Source of the DNA: Polaribacter sp. WD7
GTDB taxonomy: Bacteria; Bacteroidota; Bacteroidia; Flavobacteriales; Flavobacteriaceae
NCBI RefSeq assembly: GCF_003335085.1
Contig: NZ_QPEJ01000011.1
Coordinates: forward strand, 1 to 35,010
DNA: 35,010 nucleotides
Reading direction: 5' to 3'
Shown here: piece after piece, positions 7,392 to 14,524 of the stretch
Layout: each line of letters opens with the position of its first letter
How positions within the stretch are numbered: the stretch's first letter is position 1
Translations under genes and position numbers: made by a program
Notes under the pieces: generated by a model
What the model was told of the DNA's origin: nothing
The model's input: the letters and a program-made list of their open reading frames with translations, nothing else
Databases searched by the model: none

Positions 7392-8741
7392 TTATCCTAA
7401 TTCTTCTCTCATTAAATCTAAACCTTCACGAATAATTTTCTGATGTGGTTGTTTAGATACACAAATAAATTCTGTTAGTGCAAAATCTTCTGGCGCTACT
7501 TCGTAGCCTCCTAACGCTTCCATTTCATCCAAATCTTTATACATAAATGCTTTTAGCAATTGCATTGGATAGATATCTAAAGGAAATACATCTTCATAAG
7601 AACCTGTAACAACAAATGCTCTATGTTCTCCATTTGTATTGGTGTCTAAGTCATACTTTTTCTTTGGATTTAACCAAGAAAATGTTAATGCCCTAGAAGT
7701 AGATATTTTATTAAAAACGGGTTTGTTCCATCCAAAAAATTCATAATCATCTCCCTCTGGAATAGCTGTTATTTGATTATCATAATATCCAATAAAGCCA
7801 TCTTCTTTAGTCTCTGTACCAGACAATACGTTACCACTTATAATTCTTGTATTGTCATTATTTAAGTTGCCCTTAACTATGTCTGCAACAGTTGCTCCTG
7901 CAATAGCAGTTACATATTGTGGTGTCTTAAATTGAGAGCCTGTTAATGCAATTGTTCTTTCTGCATTAAAGTTACCTGTTAAAAATAGCTCTCCTATAAT
8001 AACTAAATCTTGAGGGGTTACTACCCATACAACTTCACCTTTGTTAATAGGATCTATATTTGCTATTTGAGTACCTACATTACCTGAAGGATGTGGCCCA
8101 GAGACTTTGTGTATTTCTACCCCTGATAAATTAGCAAGAGCAGAATTAGCACCTTTACCTACAGAAACATGTACTTTTCCTTCTGTTAATTTAGAAACTG
8201 CAGTAATAGCAGCTTGTAATTCTGCTTCTTTACCCGCTAAAGTGTAATCTAAGTCAGCAGCTAATGGTGCACTAGCATATGCAGATATAAAAATAGATTT
8301 TGGAGCTTGATTAGGGTTTGCCACAACATCATAAGGACGTTGTTTTACAAACGGCCAACAACCAGCAGTAAACAAGTGATTTTTCACCTCTTCTCCTGTC
8401 ATGTTAGCTGCATCTTTCTTACCGAAATCTACATAAGTTTGTTTTCCTTCTGCCTCTATTTTAATTGACAGCACTTTTCTTCTTGCTCCACGAACTATCT
8501 CTACAACTTTACCAGAAACTGGACTTGGAAATAAAATACGCTCATCACTTTTTGAATAAAAAAGTGCTTGACCAGCTTTTACCTCTGTTCCTTCTTTTGC
8601 TAAAATTTTTGGGATAATTCCATGAAAATCATCTGGCTTTATTGCATAAACACTACTCATAGAAACATTTGTAGTTGTTTTTTCTGCTTCGCCAACAAGC
8701 TTAATATCTAAGCCTTTTTTAATACGAATGTCTTTTGACAT
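7392..8741 (-). CDS. nqrA: Na+-NQR subunit A
   Basis: The first gene of the operon encodes the soluble, cytoplasmic-face subunit A, implicated in quinone binding. At 449 residues it is close to the family norm (about 446). Recognisable blocks are KKGLDIKLVGEAE at the N-terminus, the barrel-sandwich-like DERILFPSPVSGKVVEI, FTAGCWPFVKQRPYD, HPSGNVGTQI, and the C-terminal DLYP-like segment VFPLDIYPMQLLKAFMYKDLDEMEALG. The promoter is probably in the 8742-8935 gap shared with the divergent T9SS plug gene. Confidence 0.97.
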   Translation of the reverse strand: MSKDIRIKKGLDIKLVGEAEKTTTNVSMSSVYAIKPDDFHGIIPKILAKEGTEVKAGQALFYSKSDERILFPSPVSGKVVEIVRGARRKVLSIKIEAEGKQTYVDFGKKDAANMTGEEVKNHLFTAGCWPFVKQRPYDVVANPNQAPKSIFISAYASAPLAADLDYTLAGKEAELQAAITAVSKLTEGKVHVSVGKGANSALANLSGVEIHKVSGPHPSGNVGTQIANIDPINKGEVVWVVTPQDLVIIGELFLTGNFNAERTIALTGSQFKTPQYVTAIAGATVADIVKGNLNNDNTRIISGNVLSGTETKEDGFIGYYDNQITAIPEGDDYEFFGWNKPVFNKISTSRALTFSWLNPKKKYDLDTNTNGEHRAFVVTGSYEDVFPLDIYPMQLLKAFMYKDLDEMEALGGYEVAPEDFALTEFICVSKQPHQKIIREGLDLMREELG

Positions 8742-8778
8742 AGTAAATTGGAATTGTTAGTTATCTAAAAAAATCATG

Positions 8779-8786
8779 CAAATTTA
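8779..8786 (-). promoter_or_regulatory. Candidate -7 element of the nqr operon promoter
   Basis: The minus strand reads TAAATTTG, a match to TAnnTTTG, about 37 bases before the nqrA start. The nearest upstream TTTG is 25 bases away, longer than the usual 19-22, so the -33 assignment is doubtful. Confidence 0.45.
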
Positions 8787-8898
8787 CGGCTTTTAAGACG
8801 TATTTTAAATACAAAATATCTTATATATTAGTTAAAGATTATTATTTATAACAATTCTAAATAAAATAGAATAGATAATAAAAGTTTTGGCTCACATT

Positions 8899-8931
8899 TT
8901 GATATTATCAAATAAATGAATGCTATTTTTG
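8899..8931 (+). promoter_or_regulatory. Candidate promoter of the T9SS plug gene
   Basis: TTG at 8899-8901 is followed 22 bases later by TATTTTTG (8924-8931). The -7 element ends only four bases before the ATG at 8936, so the message would begin at or just around the start codon. Confidence 0.5.
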
Positions 8932-8935
8932 TAAA

Positions 8936-10153
8936 ATGACTATAAAATCTATTATTTTTTTTGTTTTCGTATTTTGTGCAAATACATATTCTCAAAATAT
9001 TAAATCTGTACAACTTAGACCTCAGCAAGAAAATAGTTTTTCTGCAATAGTTCCTTTAGGTACTATTTTAGAATTGTCTTTTGATGATTTGGATGCGGAT
9101 AGTAAAGATTACCAATATAAGATAGAACATATGACTCATAATTGGGAATCAAGCAGACTACTACCCAGTCAATACATAGATGGTTTTGACCAAAACACGA
9201 TAATAAACGTTACCAATTCTTTTAACACATTTCAAAGTTATACTCATTATGCTGTTACCATTCCTAATATAAATACCATCATCACTAAAAGTGGAAACTA
9301 CTTATTATCTGTACTAAATGATGATGATGAAGTTGTTTTTACAAGGCGTTTTGTTTTTTATGAAAAAGCTGCTACTGTAGGAGTATCTGTTGTTAGAAGT
9401 AGAAATGCGCTAACAGCGGACAAGCAACAAACGGTTCAGTTTTCAATTAACCATCCAAATTTTCAGATTAATAATCCGCAACAAGAAATCAATGCCGTTA
9501 TTATCAAAAATAACAACTGGAATGAAACAATTACAAACATTAATCCTACATTTTTCAAACCCAATCAACTGTTATACACTTATACCAATAAAACTAATTT
9601 TTGGGGAGGAAATGAATATTTAAATTTTGATACAAAAATCATTAGAAACAATAGTTTAAATGTTGTAAAAGTAGTTCGCAAAGATGTTTTTCATCATTAC
9701 TTATACCCCCTTACTTATAATCCTTATTTAGGCTATAGTTTTAATCCAGATATCAATGGTCAATTTGTAATTAGAACTATTGAAGCTGCTGATCCTAGAA
9801 CAGAAGCAGATTATGCAATGATGCATTTTTCTATCTCAACAGAAGCCCCAATACCAAATAAAAAAATATATGTGTACGGTGCTTTTAACGACTTTAAAAT
9901 TGAAGAAGAAAACCTACTAACTTACAATAGTAAAGACAAAGCATATCAAGCAAACATCCTTTTAAAACAAGGTTTTTACAATTACACTTATGCTACTGTA
10001 GATGATGAAAGTCAAGTAGATACCAATAGTATTACTGGTAGTTTTTTTATGACTGAAAATGAATATACTGTAATTGCATATTACAGACCTTTTGGCAGTT
10101 TATTTGATCGTGTAATTGGTGTTGGTACAGCTATTTTTGATCAAAATAGATAG
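8936..10153 (+). CDS. Type IX secretion system plug protein (DUF5103)
   Basis: A 405-residue exported protein with a signal peptide ending in NTYSQ (about residue 20). It matches the DUF5103 family, now known as the T9SS plug protein, which blocks the SprA translocon channel in the outer membrane when no cargo is engaged. Supporting segments are an N-terminal beta domain beginning IKSVQLRPQ, the YQYKIEHMTHNWESSRL block, RNNSLNVVKVVRKDVFHHYLYP, and a C-terminal immunoglobulin-like domain with VYGAFNDFKIEEEN and YNYTYATVD. It is divergent from nqrA and is followed by apaG 49 bases later. Family identity is by recognition of the whole pattern. Confidence 0.85.
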   Translation: MTIKSIIFFVFVFCANTYSQNIKSVQLRPQQENSFSAIVPLGTILELSFDDLDADSKDYQYKIEHMTHNWESSRLLPSQYIDGFDQNTIINVTNSFNTFQSYTHYAVTIPNINTIITKSGNYLLSVLNDDDEVVFTRRFVFYEKAATVGVSVVRSRNALTADKQQTVQFSINHPNFQINNPQQEINAVIIKNNNWNETITNINPTFFKPNQLLYTYTNKTNFWGGNEYLNFDTKIIRNNSLNVVKVVRKDVFHHYLYPLTYNPYLGYSFNPDINGQFVIRTIEAADPRTEADYAMMHFSISTEAPIPNKKIYVYGAFNDFKIEEENLLTYNSKDKAYQANILLKQGFYNYTYATVDDESQVDTNSITGSFFMTENEYTVIAYYRPFGSLFDRVIGVGTAIFDQNR

Positions 10154-10155
10154 TA

Positions 10156-10163
10156 TATATTTG
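10156..10163 (+). promoter_or_regulatory. Candidate -7 element for apaG
   Basis: TATATTTG just after the plug-gene stop fits TAnnTTTG, 39 bases before the apaG ATG. No clear -33 element; co-transcription with the plug gene is equally possible. Confidence 0.3.
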
Positions 10164-10202
10164 ATTTGTTTCTTTTGTTTAAAAAAACTACATTTACTCA
10201 TT

Positions 10203-10589
10203 ATGTTTCAACAAATAACAAAAGGGATAAAAATTTCTGTACAAACAAAGTACAATGGTAGTAGTTATAGAAATAACAAATTATACCATTTGTTTAATTA
10301 TTTTGTTACTATAGAAAACAAATCTTCTGAAACTGTAAAACTAACAGACCGCTTTTGGAAAATTTATGATTCTTTAAATAATACAGAAATTGTTTCTGGA
10401 GAAGGTGTTATTGGGCAAACCCCTATTTTAAAACCAAATGACGTTTACAACTACAGTTCTGGATGTTTTTTAGAATCTAACATTGGCGCTATGAAAGGGT
10501 TTTACACCATGATTAATATGGAAAATTATGAACAATTTAAGGTAATTATCCCTACTTTTCAACTAACAACTCAACCATTATTAAACTAA
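10203..10589 (+). CDS. apaG: ApaG family protein
   Basis: A 128-residue single-domain ApaG protein (fibronectin-III-like beta sandwich). The start is set at the ATG opening MFQQITKGIKISVQ, because the frame further upstream only extends into non-homologous sequence. Family blocks are VQTKYN, HLFNYFVTIENKS, VKLTDRFWKIYDS, the glycine-rich VSGEGVIGQTPILKPND, and YSSGCFLESNIGAMKGFYTM. ApaG has been linked genetically to cobalt/magnesium efflux, but its biochemical role is not settled. Its stop overlaps the open frame of the DUF3667 gene that follows. Confidence 0.95.
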   Translation: MFQQITKGIKISVQTKYNGSSYRNNKLYHLFNYFVTIENKSSETVKLTDRFWKIYDSLNNTEIVSGEGVIGQTPILKPNDVYNYSSGCFLESNIGAMKGFYTMINMENYEQFKVIIPTFQLTTQPLLN

Positions 10590-10657
10590 CAAAATCTAAA
10601 AAGAAGAAAGTAGTCATTTATAAAGACATAGCATGTCTAAACTGTGGGCATCCTTTT

Positions 10658-11707
10658 GTGGGAAATGAGAATTTCTGTCCAGATTGTGGTCAAGCAAACA
10701 AAGGTGATAAAATTACCTTTAAAAGTTTTGTATATGAAATGTTTAACGGTTTCTTTAATTTTGAAGCTAAATTTTGGAATACAATTATTCCGCTATTAAC
10801 CAAACCAGGAAAAGTTTCTAAAGATTATATTACAGGAAAACGCCAGCGTTATTCAAACCCTTTTAGATTCTACCTTACCGTATCTATCTTGTTTTTTCTA
10901 ATTTTAGGTTTTAGTAAAAGTCTAGATAAATTTAAAGAACTAAAAAATGGGAATACAGAAGATGAAGTAACACAAGTTGACAACAATAATTTACCAAAAA
11001 CTGATTTAGATTCTTTAGAAACTAGAATAAGCAAACAACTTAACAAACCCTGGATACCTCTAGATTCTGTACAAAAGAAAAAAATTATTGCAGATGCCTT
11101 AGAAAAAGCAAAAGACACAACACAAGTTATAAATACAGATGCACTTAACGTTTCTTTTGGAGGTGATACACGTTTAGATAAATTTGTTACTTTTCAAAAA
11201 AAATACCCAGATATTCCTATAGATGATGCTTTAGACAGCTTAAGGTATGAAAAAACACTTATAAATAGATTTTTATACAACAGAGGAAAAGTAGCCAACT
11301 TAGTCATTACAAAAAAAGCATCTAGAGAACAATTTTTAAATCAGTTACTCTCATACGGCTCAATAGCCTTGTTTATTTTTCTGCCAATTTTTACTTTGTT
11401 TTTAAAGCTTTTTTACATAAGAGGAAAACTTACGTATGTAGATCATTTAGTTTTTGTATTTCACACGCAAACCGTCTTTTTTATGTTATTGTCTATTTAT
11501 TATTTGATAGACATCTTTGGCATAGACCCTCAATTGTGGATTTTTGCAATCTTATTTCTAGTTTACCTATTCCTAGCAATAAGAAAATTTTACCACCAAG
11601 GTATATTTAAAACACTTTTAAAGTTTGTATTACTTAATTTTGTATACATAACAATATCTTCTATTGGAGTTACTATTGTACTGCTACTTTCTTTTGCATT
11701 GTATTAA
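10658..11707 (+). CDS. DUF3667 zinc-ribbon membrane protein (start uncertain, probably upstream)
   Basis: The family has an N-terminal CxxC...CxxC zinc ribbon followed by membrane helices. Coordinates here begin at GTG 10658, the first conventional start codon. However, the frame is open back to 10541 and the first cysteine pair of the ribbon (CLNC, codons at 10634 and 10643) lies upstream of that GTG; the second pair (CPDC) is at 10676 and 10685. There is no ATG, GTG or TTG in frame between 10541 and 10658, so the true start is probably a rare codon such as ATT at 10577 or 10580, overlapping the end of apaG. The conserved FEAKFWNTIIPLLTKPGKVSKDYI and GKRQRYSNPFRFYLTVS blocks follow, then four or five membrane segments. 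Function unknown. Confidence 0.85.
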   Translation: MGNENFCPDCGQANKGDKITFKSFVYEMFNGFFNFEAKFWNTIIPLLTKPGKVSKDYITGKRQRYSNPFRFYLTVSILFFLILGFSKSLDKFKELKNGNTEDEVTQVDNNNLPKTDLDSLETRISKQLNKPWIPLDSVQKKKIIADALEKAKDTTQVINTDALNVSFGGDTRLDKFVTFQKKYPDIPIDDALDSLRYEKTLINRFLYNRGKVANLVITKKASREQFLNQLLSYGSIALFIFLPIFTLFLKLFYIRGKLTYVDHLVFVFHTQTVFFMLLSIYYLIDIFGIDPQLWIFAILFLVYLFLAIRKFYHQGIFKTLLKFVLLNFVYITISSIGVTIVLLLSFALY

Positions 11708-12389
11708 CCTCTTTTACAAAATCTATATATTCTAGAGAAAGTAAGGTAGCTTCCTTTTTTACTGAAGTGACACTAACTGTTTCTACAGTAGAACGTTTCA
11801 TTTTAATTGAAGTCTCTGGTGTACCAAAATCTTCATTTTGATGAAATGCTAAAATTTCATGTTGCAAAAACTCATTTTGTTTTGACAACCAACTGTCAAA
11901 CCACTTCTTTCTATTTTCTTTCATTTCTTGGTTATACAAAGTAGATGAAGACCAAATTTTTGGTTGTTGCGGCAATTCTCTAAAATGTTTATGCACTCCA
12001 TCCCAAATTAGTTCATAGGTCTTTAGTTGGATATTCCAATCAACTAAAACCAATGTAAAAGGCTCTATATTAGAGAAATCGAAATTTTCTACATAAGCTA
12101 TACCATCTATAGCAGATAAAATATTTTTAACTACAACTCCCCTACTTAGTTTGTATTGAGGTTTTCTAATATGGTTTTCAAAACCACCATTTAAAAGACA
12201 AACCAATCTATTATTTTCACTCATACCAATCCAAGTTCCTCCTGCAATTTGGTCTTTTGGATAGGTTAGCGCTACTCCATTTTCAATATATTTTTTAGGT
12301 GGTATTGTTTTTCTTAAAGGGGTTTCATCTCTGTTAGATGTTAATATAAAGTCATTTTCTCCTAACGGAAAATATGTTACTGTACACAT
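11673..12389 (-). CDS. NRDE family protein (TANGO2-like)
   Basis: A 238-residue protein of the NRDE/TANGO2 family. It starts MCTVTYFPLGEN with a cysteine at position 2 and has the name-giving NRDE at residues 19-22 in LTSNRDETPLRK. It continues with GGTWIGMSENNRLVCLLNGG, and SRGVVVKNIL lies in the middle of the domain. Eukaryotic TANGO2 is linked to lipid and haem handling; the bacterial role is unknown. There is no signal peptide. Its last 35 bases overlap the end of the convergent DUF3667 gene, leaving no room for a terminator between them. Confidence 0.9.
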   Translation of the reverse strand: MCTVTYFPLGENDFILTSNRDETPLRKTIPPKKYIENGVALTYPKDQIAGGTWIGMSENNRLVCLLNGGFENHIRKPQYKLSRGVVVKNILSAIDGIAYVENFDFSNIEPFTLVLVDWNIQLKTYELIWDGVHKHFRELPQQPKIWSSSTLYNQEMKENRKKWFDSWLSKQNEFLQHEILAFHQNEDFGTPETSIKMKRSTVETVSVTSVKKEATLLSLEYIDFVKEVNTMQKKVAVQ

Positions 12390-12495
12390 ATATAAAGCTT
12401 GTTAATTATGATAAATTTCAAGTTTCTTCAATTTTGTTGAATTTATATCAATAAAAGACATCAAATAAGGCTTAAATTTATTGAAACAAAAATCG

Positions 12496-12503
12496 TAACT
12501 TTG
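12496..12503 (+). promoter_or_regulatory. Candidate -7 element of pruA
   Basis: TAACTTTG fits TAnnTTTG and lies 40 bases before the pruA ATG. A TTG occurs only 12 bases upstream, too close to be a normal -33 element. Confidence 0.45.
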
Positions 12504-12543
12504 AAACACAAAATTAGTCGATTAATTTTAAAAAACATACAAA

Positions 12544-14169
12544 ATGACAAGAGGATTTTTTAATGTTCCTAAAGCAGTGAACGAACCTGTAAAAAATTAT
12601 GCTCCTAATTCTCCTGAAACAGAAGAATTATTAGCTACTTATAAAGAGATGTTTAATAGTAACATTGATGTTCCTATGCATATTAATGGCAAAGAAATTA
12701 GAACAGATAACACTAAAAACATCACACCTCCTCACGATCATCAACACGTTGTAGGGCAATATCATACCGCAGAAAAAAAACATGTAGTAGAAGCCATATC
12801 TACAGCATTGTCTGCAAGACAAGCTTGGAGTTCTGTTTCTTGGATGGAAAGAGCTTCTATCTTTCTTAAAGCAGCTGAGTTATTAGCTGGTCCATATAGA
12901 GCAAAAATGAATGCGGCAACTATGATTGCACAATCTAAAAATGTACATCAGGCAGAAATTGATGCCGCTTGTGAAATGATTGATTTCTTTAGATTTAATG
13001 TACAGTACATGACAGATATCTTTAAAGATCAACCAGCATCTGCTCCTGGAATATGGAACAGAGTTGAATATAGACCTTTAGAAGGATTTGTATACGCAAT
13101 TACTCCTTTTAATTTTACCTCAATTGCTGCCAATTTACCTGCTGCTGCCGCTTTAATGGGCAACGTTGTTGTTTGGAAACCTTCAGATCATCAAGCGTAT
13201 TCTGCTCAGGTAATTGTAGATTTGTTTAAAGAAGCAGGCTTACCAGATGGTGTTATTAATGTAGTGTATGGAGATCCTGTAATGATTTCAGACACGGTAC
13301 TAAATTCTCCAGATTTTTCTGGACTTCATTTTACTGGTTCTACATTTGTTTTTAAAGAATTATGGAAAAAAATTGGAGAAAACATTCACAATTATAAAAC
13401 CTACCCAAGAATTGTTGGAGAAACTGGTGGTAAAGATTTTATTTGGGCACATAATTCTGCAAATCCATTACAGGTAGCAACAGCCATAACAAGAGGTGCT
13501 TTTGAGTTTCAAGGACAAAAATGTTCTGCTGCTTCGCGCGCTTACATACCTACTTCTATTTGGTTTGAAGTTCAAAAACATTTAAAAGCACAAACTTCAG
13601 AGCTTAAAATGGGTTCTCCAGAAGATCCTTCAAACTTCGTTAATGCGGTAATTCATGAAAACTCTTTTGATAAAATTGCAAAATATATTGATGCCGCTAA
13701 AGCGGATGATGATGCAGAAGTTATTATTGGTGGTAATTATGATAAATCTAAAGGATATTTTATAGAACCTACGGTAATTTTAGCAAAAACGCCAACTTAT
13801 GCCACTATGACCACAGAGTTATTTGGCCCTGTAATTACAATTTATATTTACGATGATGAAAAAATTGATGAATCTTTGGCATTAGTAGATCAATCTACAG
13901 AATATGCCTTAACGGGTGCAATTTTTTCCACAGACAGGTATATTGTAGAAAAAGCTTCTAAAGCTTTAGAAAATGCTGCGGGTAACTTCTACATCAATGA
14001 CAAACCTACAGGAGCTGTTGTAGGTCAGCAACCGTTTGGAGGCGCAAGAGCATCAGGCACAAATGATAAAGCGGGGTCTGCTCAAAACCTATTACGCTGG
14101 ACATCAGTAAGGTTAATCAAAGAAACATTTGTAACACCTCAAGATTATAAATACCCATTTTTAGGATAA
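12544..14169 (+). CDS. pruA: L-glutamate gamma-semialdehyde (P5C) dehydrogenase
   Basis: This 541-residue enzyme oxidises glutamate-gamma-semialdehyde, which is in equilibrium with pyrroline-5-carboxylate, to glutamate with NAD+; it is the second step of proline breakdown. It is the stand-alone form, not the PutA fusion. The aldehyde dehydrogenase core shows ITPFNFTSIAANLPAAAAL, the NAD-binding GLHFTGST, general base Glu293 in VGETGGKD, catalytic Cys327 in FQGQKCSAASR, and a C-terminal GAVVGQQPFGGARASGTNDK. The length and N-terminal extension MTRGFFNVPKAVNEPV are typical of the group 4 P5C dehydrogenases of Bacteroidota. No proline dehydrogenase gene is adjacent. A terminator follows. Confidence 0.95.
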   Translation: MTRGFFNVPKAVNEPVKNYAPNSPETEELLATYKEMFNSNIDVPMHINGKEIRTDNTKNITPPHDHQHVVGQYHTAEKKHVVEAISTALSARQAWSSVSWMERASIFLKAAELLAGPYRAKMNAATMIAQSKNVHQAEIDAACEMIDFFRFNVQYMTDIFKDQPASAPGIWNRVEYRPLEGFVYAITPFNFTSIAANLPAAAALMGNVVVWKPSDHQAYSAQVIVDLFKEAGLPDGVINVVYGDPVMISDTVLNSPDFSGLHFTGSTFVFKELWKKIGENIHNYKTYPRIVGETGGKDFIWAHNSANPLQVATAITRGAFEFQGQKCSAASRAYIPTSIWFEVQKHLKAQTSELKMGSPEDPSNFVNAVIHENSFDKIAKYIDAAKADDDAEVIIGGNYDKSKGYFIEPTVILAKTPTYATMTTELFGPVITIYIYDDEKIDESLALVDQSTEYALTGAIFSTDRYIVEKASKALENAAGNFYINDKPTGAVVGQQPFGGARASGTNDKAGSAQNLLRWTSVRLIKETFVTPQDYKYPFLG

Positions 14170-14187
14170 ATTCTTTTCAAAAAAGTT

Positions 14188-14229
14188 AAAAAAAGATGAA
14201 AGTTAACTATTGATTTTCATCTTTTTTTT
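14188..14229 (+). terminator. Intrinsic terminator after pruA
   Basis: AAAAAAAGATGAAA and its complement ending in T8 enclose a 12-base loop, 19 bases after the pruA stop. Confidence 0.8.
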
Positions 14230-14253
14230 CGCAAAAAATATACTTTTATACAT

Positions 14254-14283
14254 AAAAACTCTCGTTAAAAAACGAGAGTTTTA
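14254..14283 (-). terminator. Terminator after tRNA-Gln
   Basis: Arms AAAACTCTCGTT and AACGAGAGTTTT with a four-base loop lie three bases beyond the 3' end of the minus-strand tRNA-Gln, with a T-run on that strand. With the pruA terminator it isolates the two units. Confidence 0.8.
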
Positions 14284-14285
14284 AG

Positions 14286-14356
14286 TTGGCCTACAAGGAC
14301 TCGAACCTTGAATATCGGTACCAAAAACCGGTGTGTTACCATTACACCATAGGCCA
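14286..14356 (-). tRNA. tRNA-Gln (anticodon UUG)
   Basis: A 71-nt cloverleaf on the minus strand. The acceptor TGGCCTA pairs with TAGGCCA, with discriminator A. The anticodon arm CCGGT-TTTTGGT-ACCGA gives anticodon TTG (one C-A mismatch at the stem base), and the T-arm is CAAGG-TTCGAGT-CCTTG. CCA is not encoded. It has its own promoter at 14374-14403 and its own terminator. Confidence 0.94.
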
Positions 14357-14373
14357 ATGCTTGTTAGCGGATG

Positions 14374-14403
14374 CAAATTTAAAGCATTCTTTTAATTCTG
14401 CAA
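14374..14403 (-). promoter_or_regulatory. Promoter of tRNA-Gln (TTG-N19-TAAATTTG)
   Basis: On the minus strand TTG (complement of 14401-14403) is followed by exactly 19 bases and then TAAATTTG (14381-14374), the textbook Bacteroidota primary sigma promoter. The tRNA starts 17 bases after the -7 element. Confidence 0.8.
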
Positions 14404-14496
14404 ACATTTTTAAACTTTTTTTACTTTAACAATTTTTTGTGAGTCAATTCTCGTTTTAAAAAAGTCACAACAACTATTTTTATTCATATTTATTAG

Positions 14497-14504
14497 TAAA
14501 TTCG
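14497..14504 (+). promoter_or_regulatory. Weak -7-like element before the DUF2723 gene
   Basis: TAAATTCG matches TAnnTTTG at seven of eight positions, 20 bases before the ATG at 14525. No -33 TTG at normal spacing. Confidence 0.25.
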
Positions 14505-14524
14505 CCCACACATTATTCTAAATT

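Noticed and set aside
8846..9028. 60-codon minus-strand frame over the plug gene start
   Set aside because: It overlaps the promoter and signal peptide of the plug gene, is hydrophobic by AT bias and has no homology pattern.
10116..10202. N-terminal extension of apaG to the earlier ATG
   Set aside because: The extra 29 residues overlap the plug gene and do not resemble ApaG, whose conserved start is at 10203.
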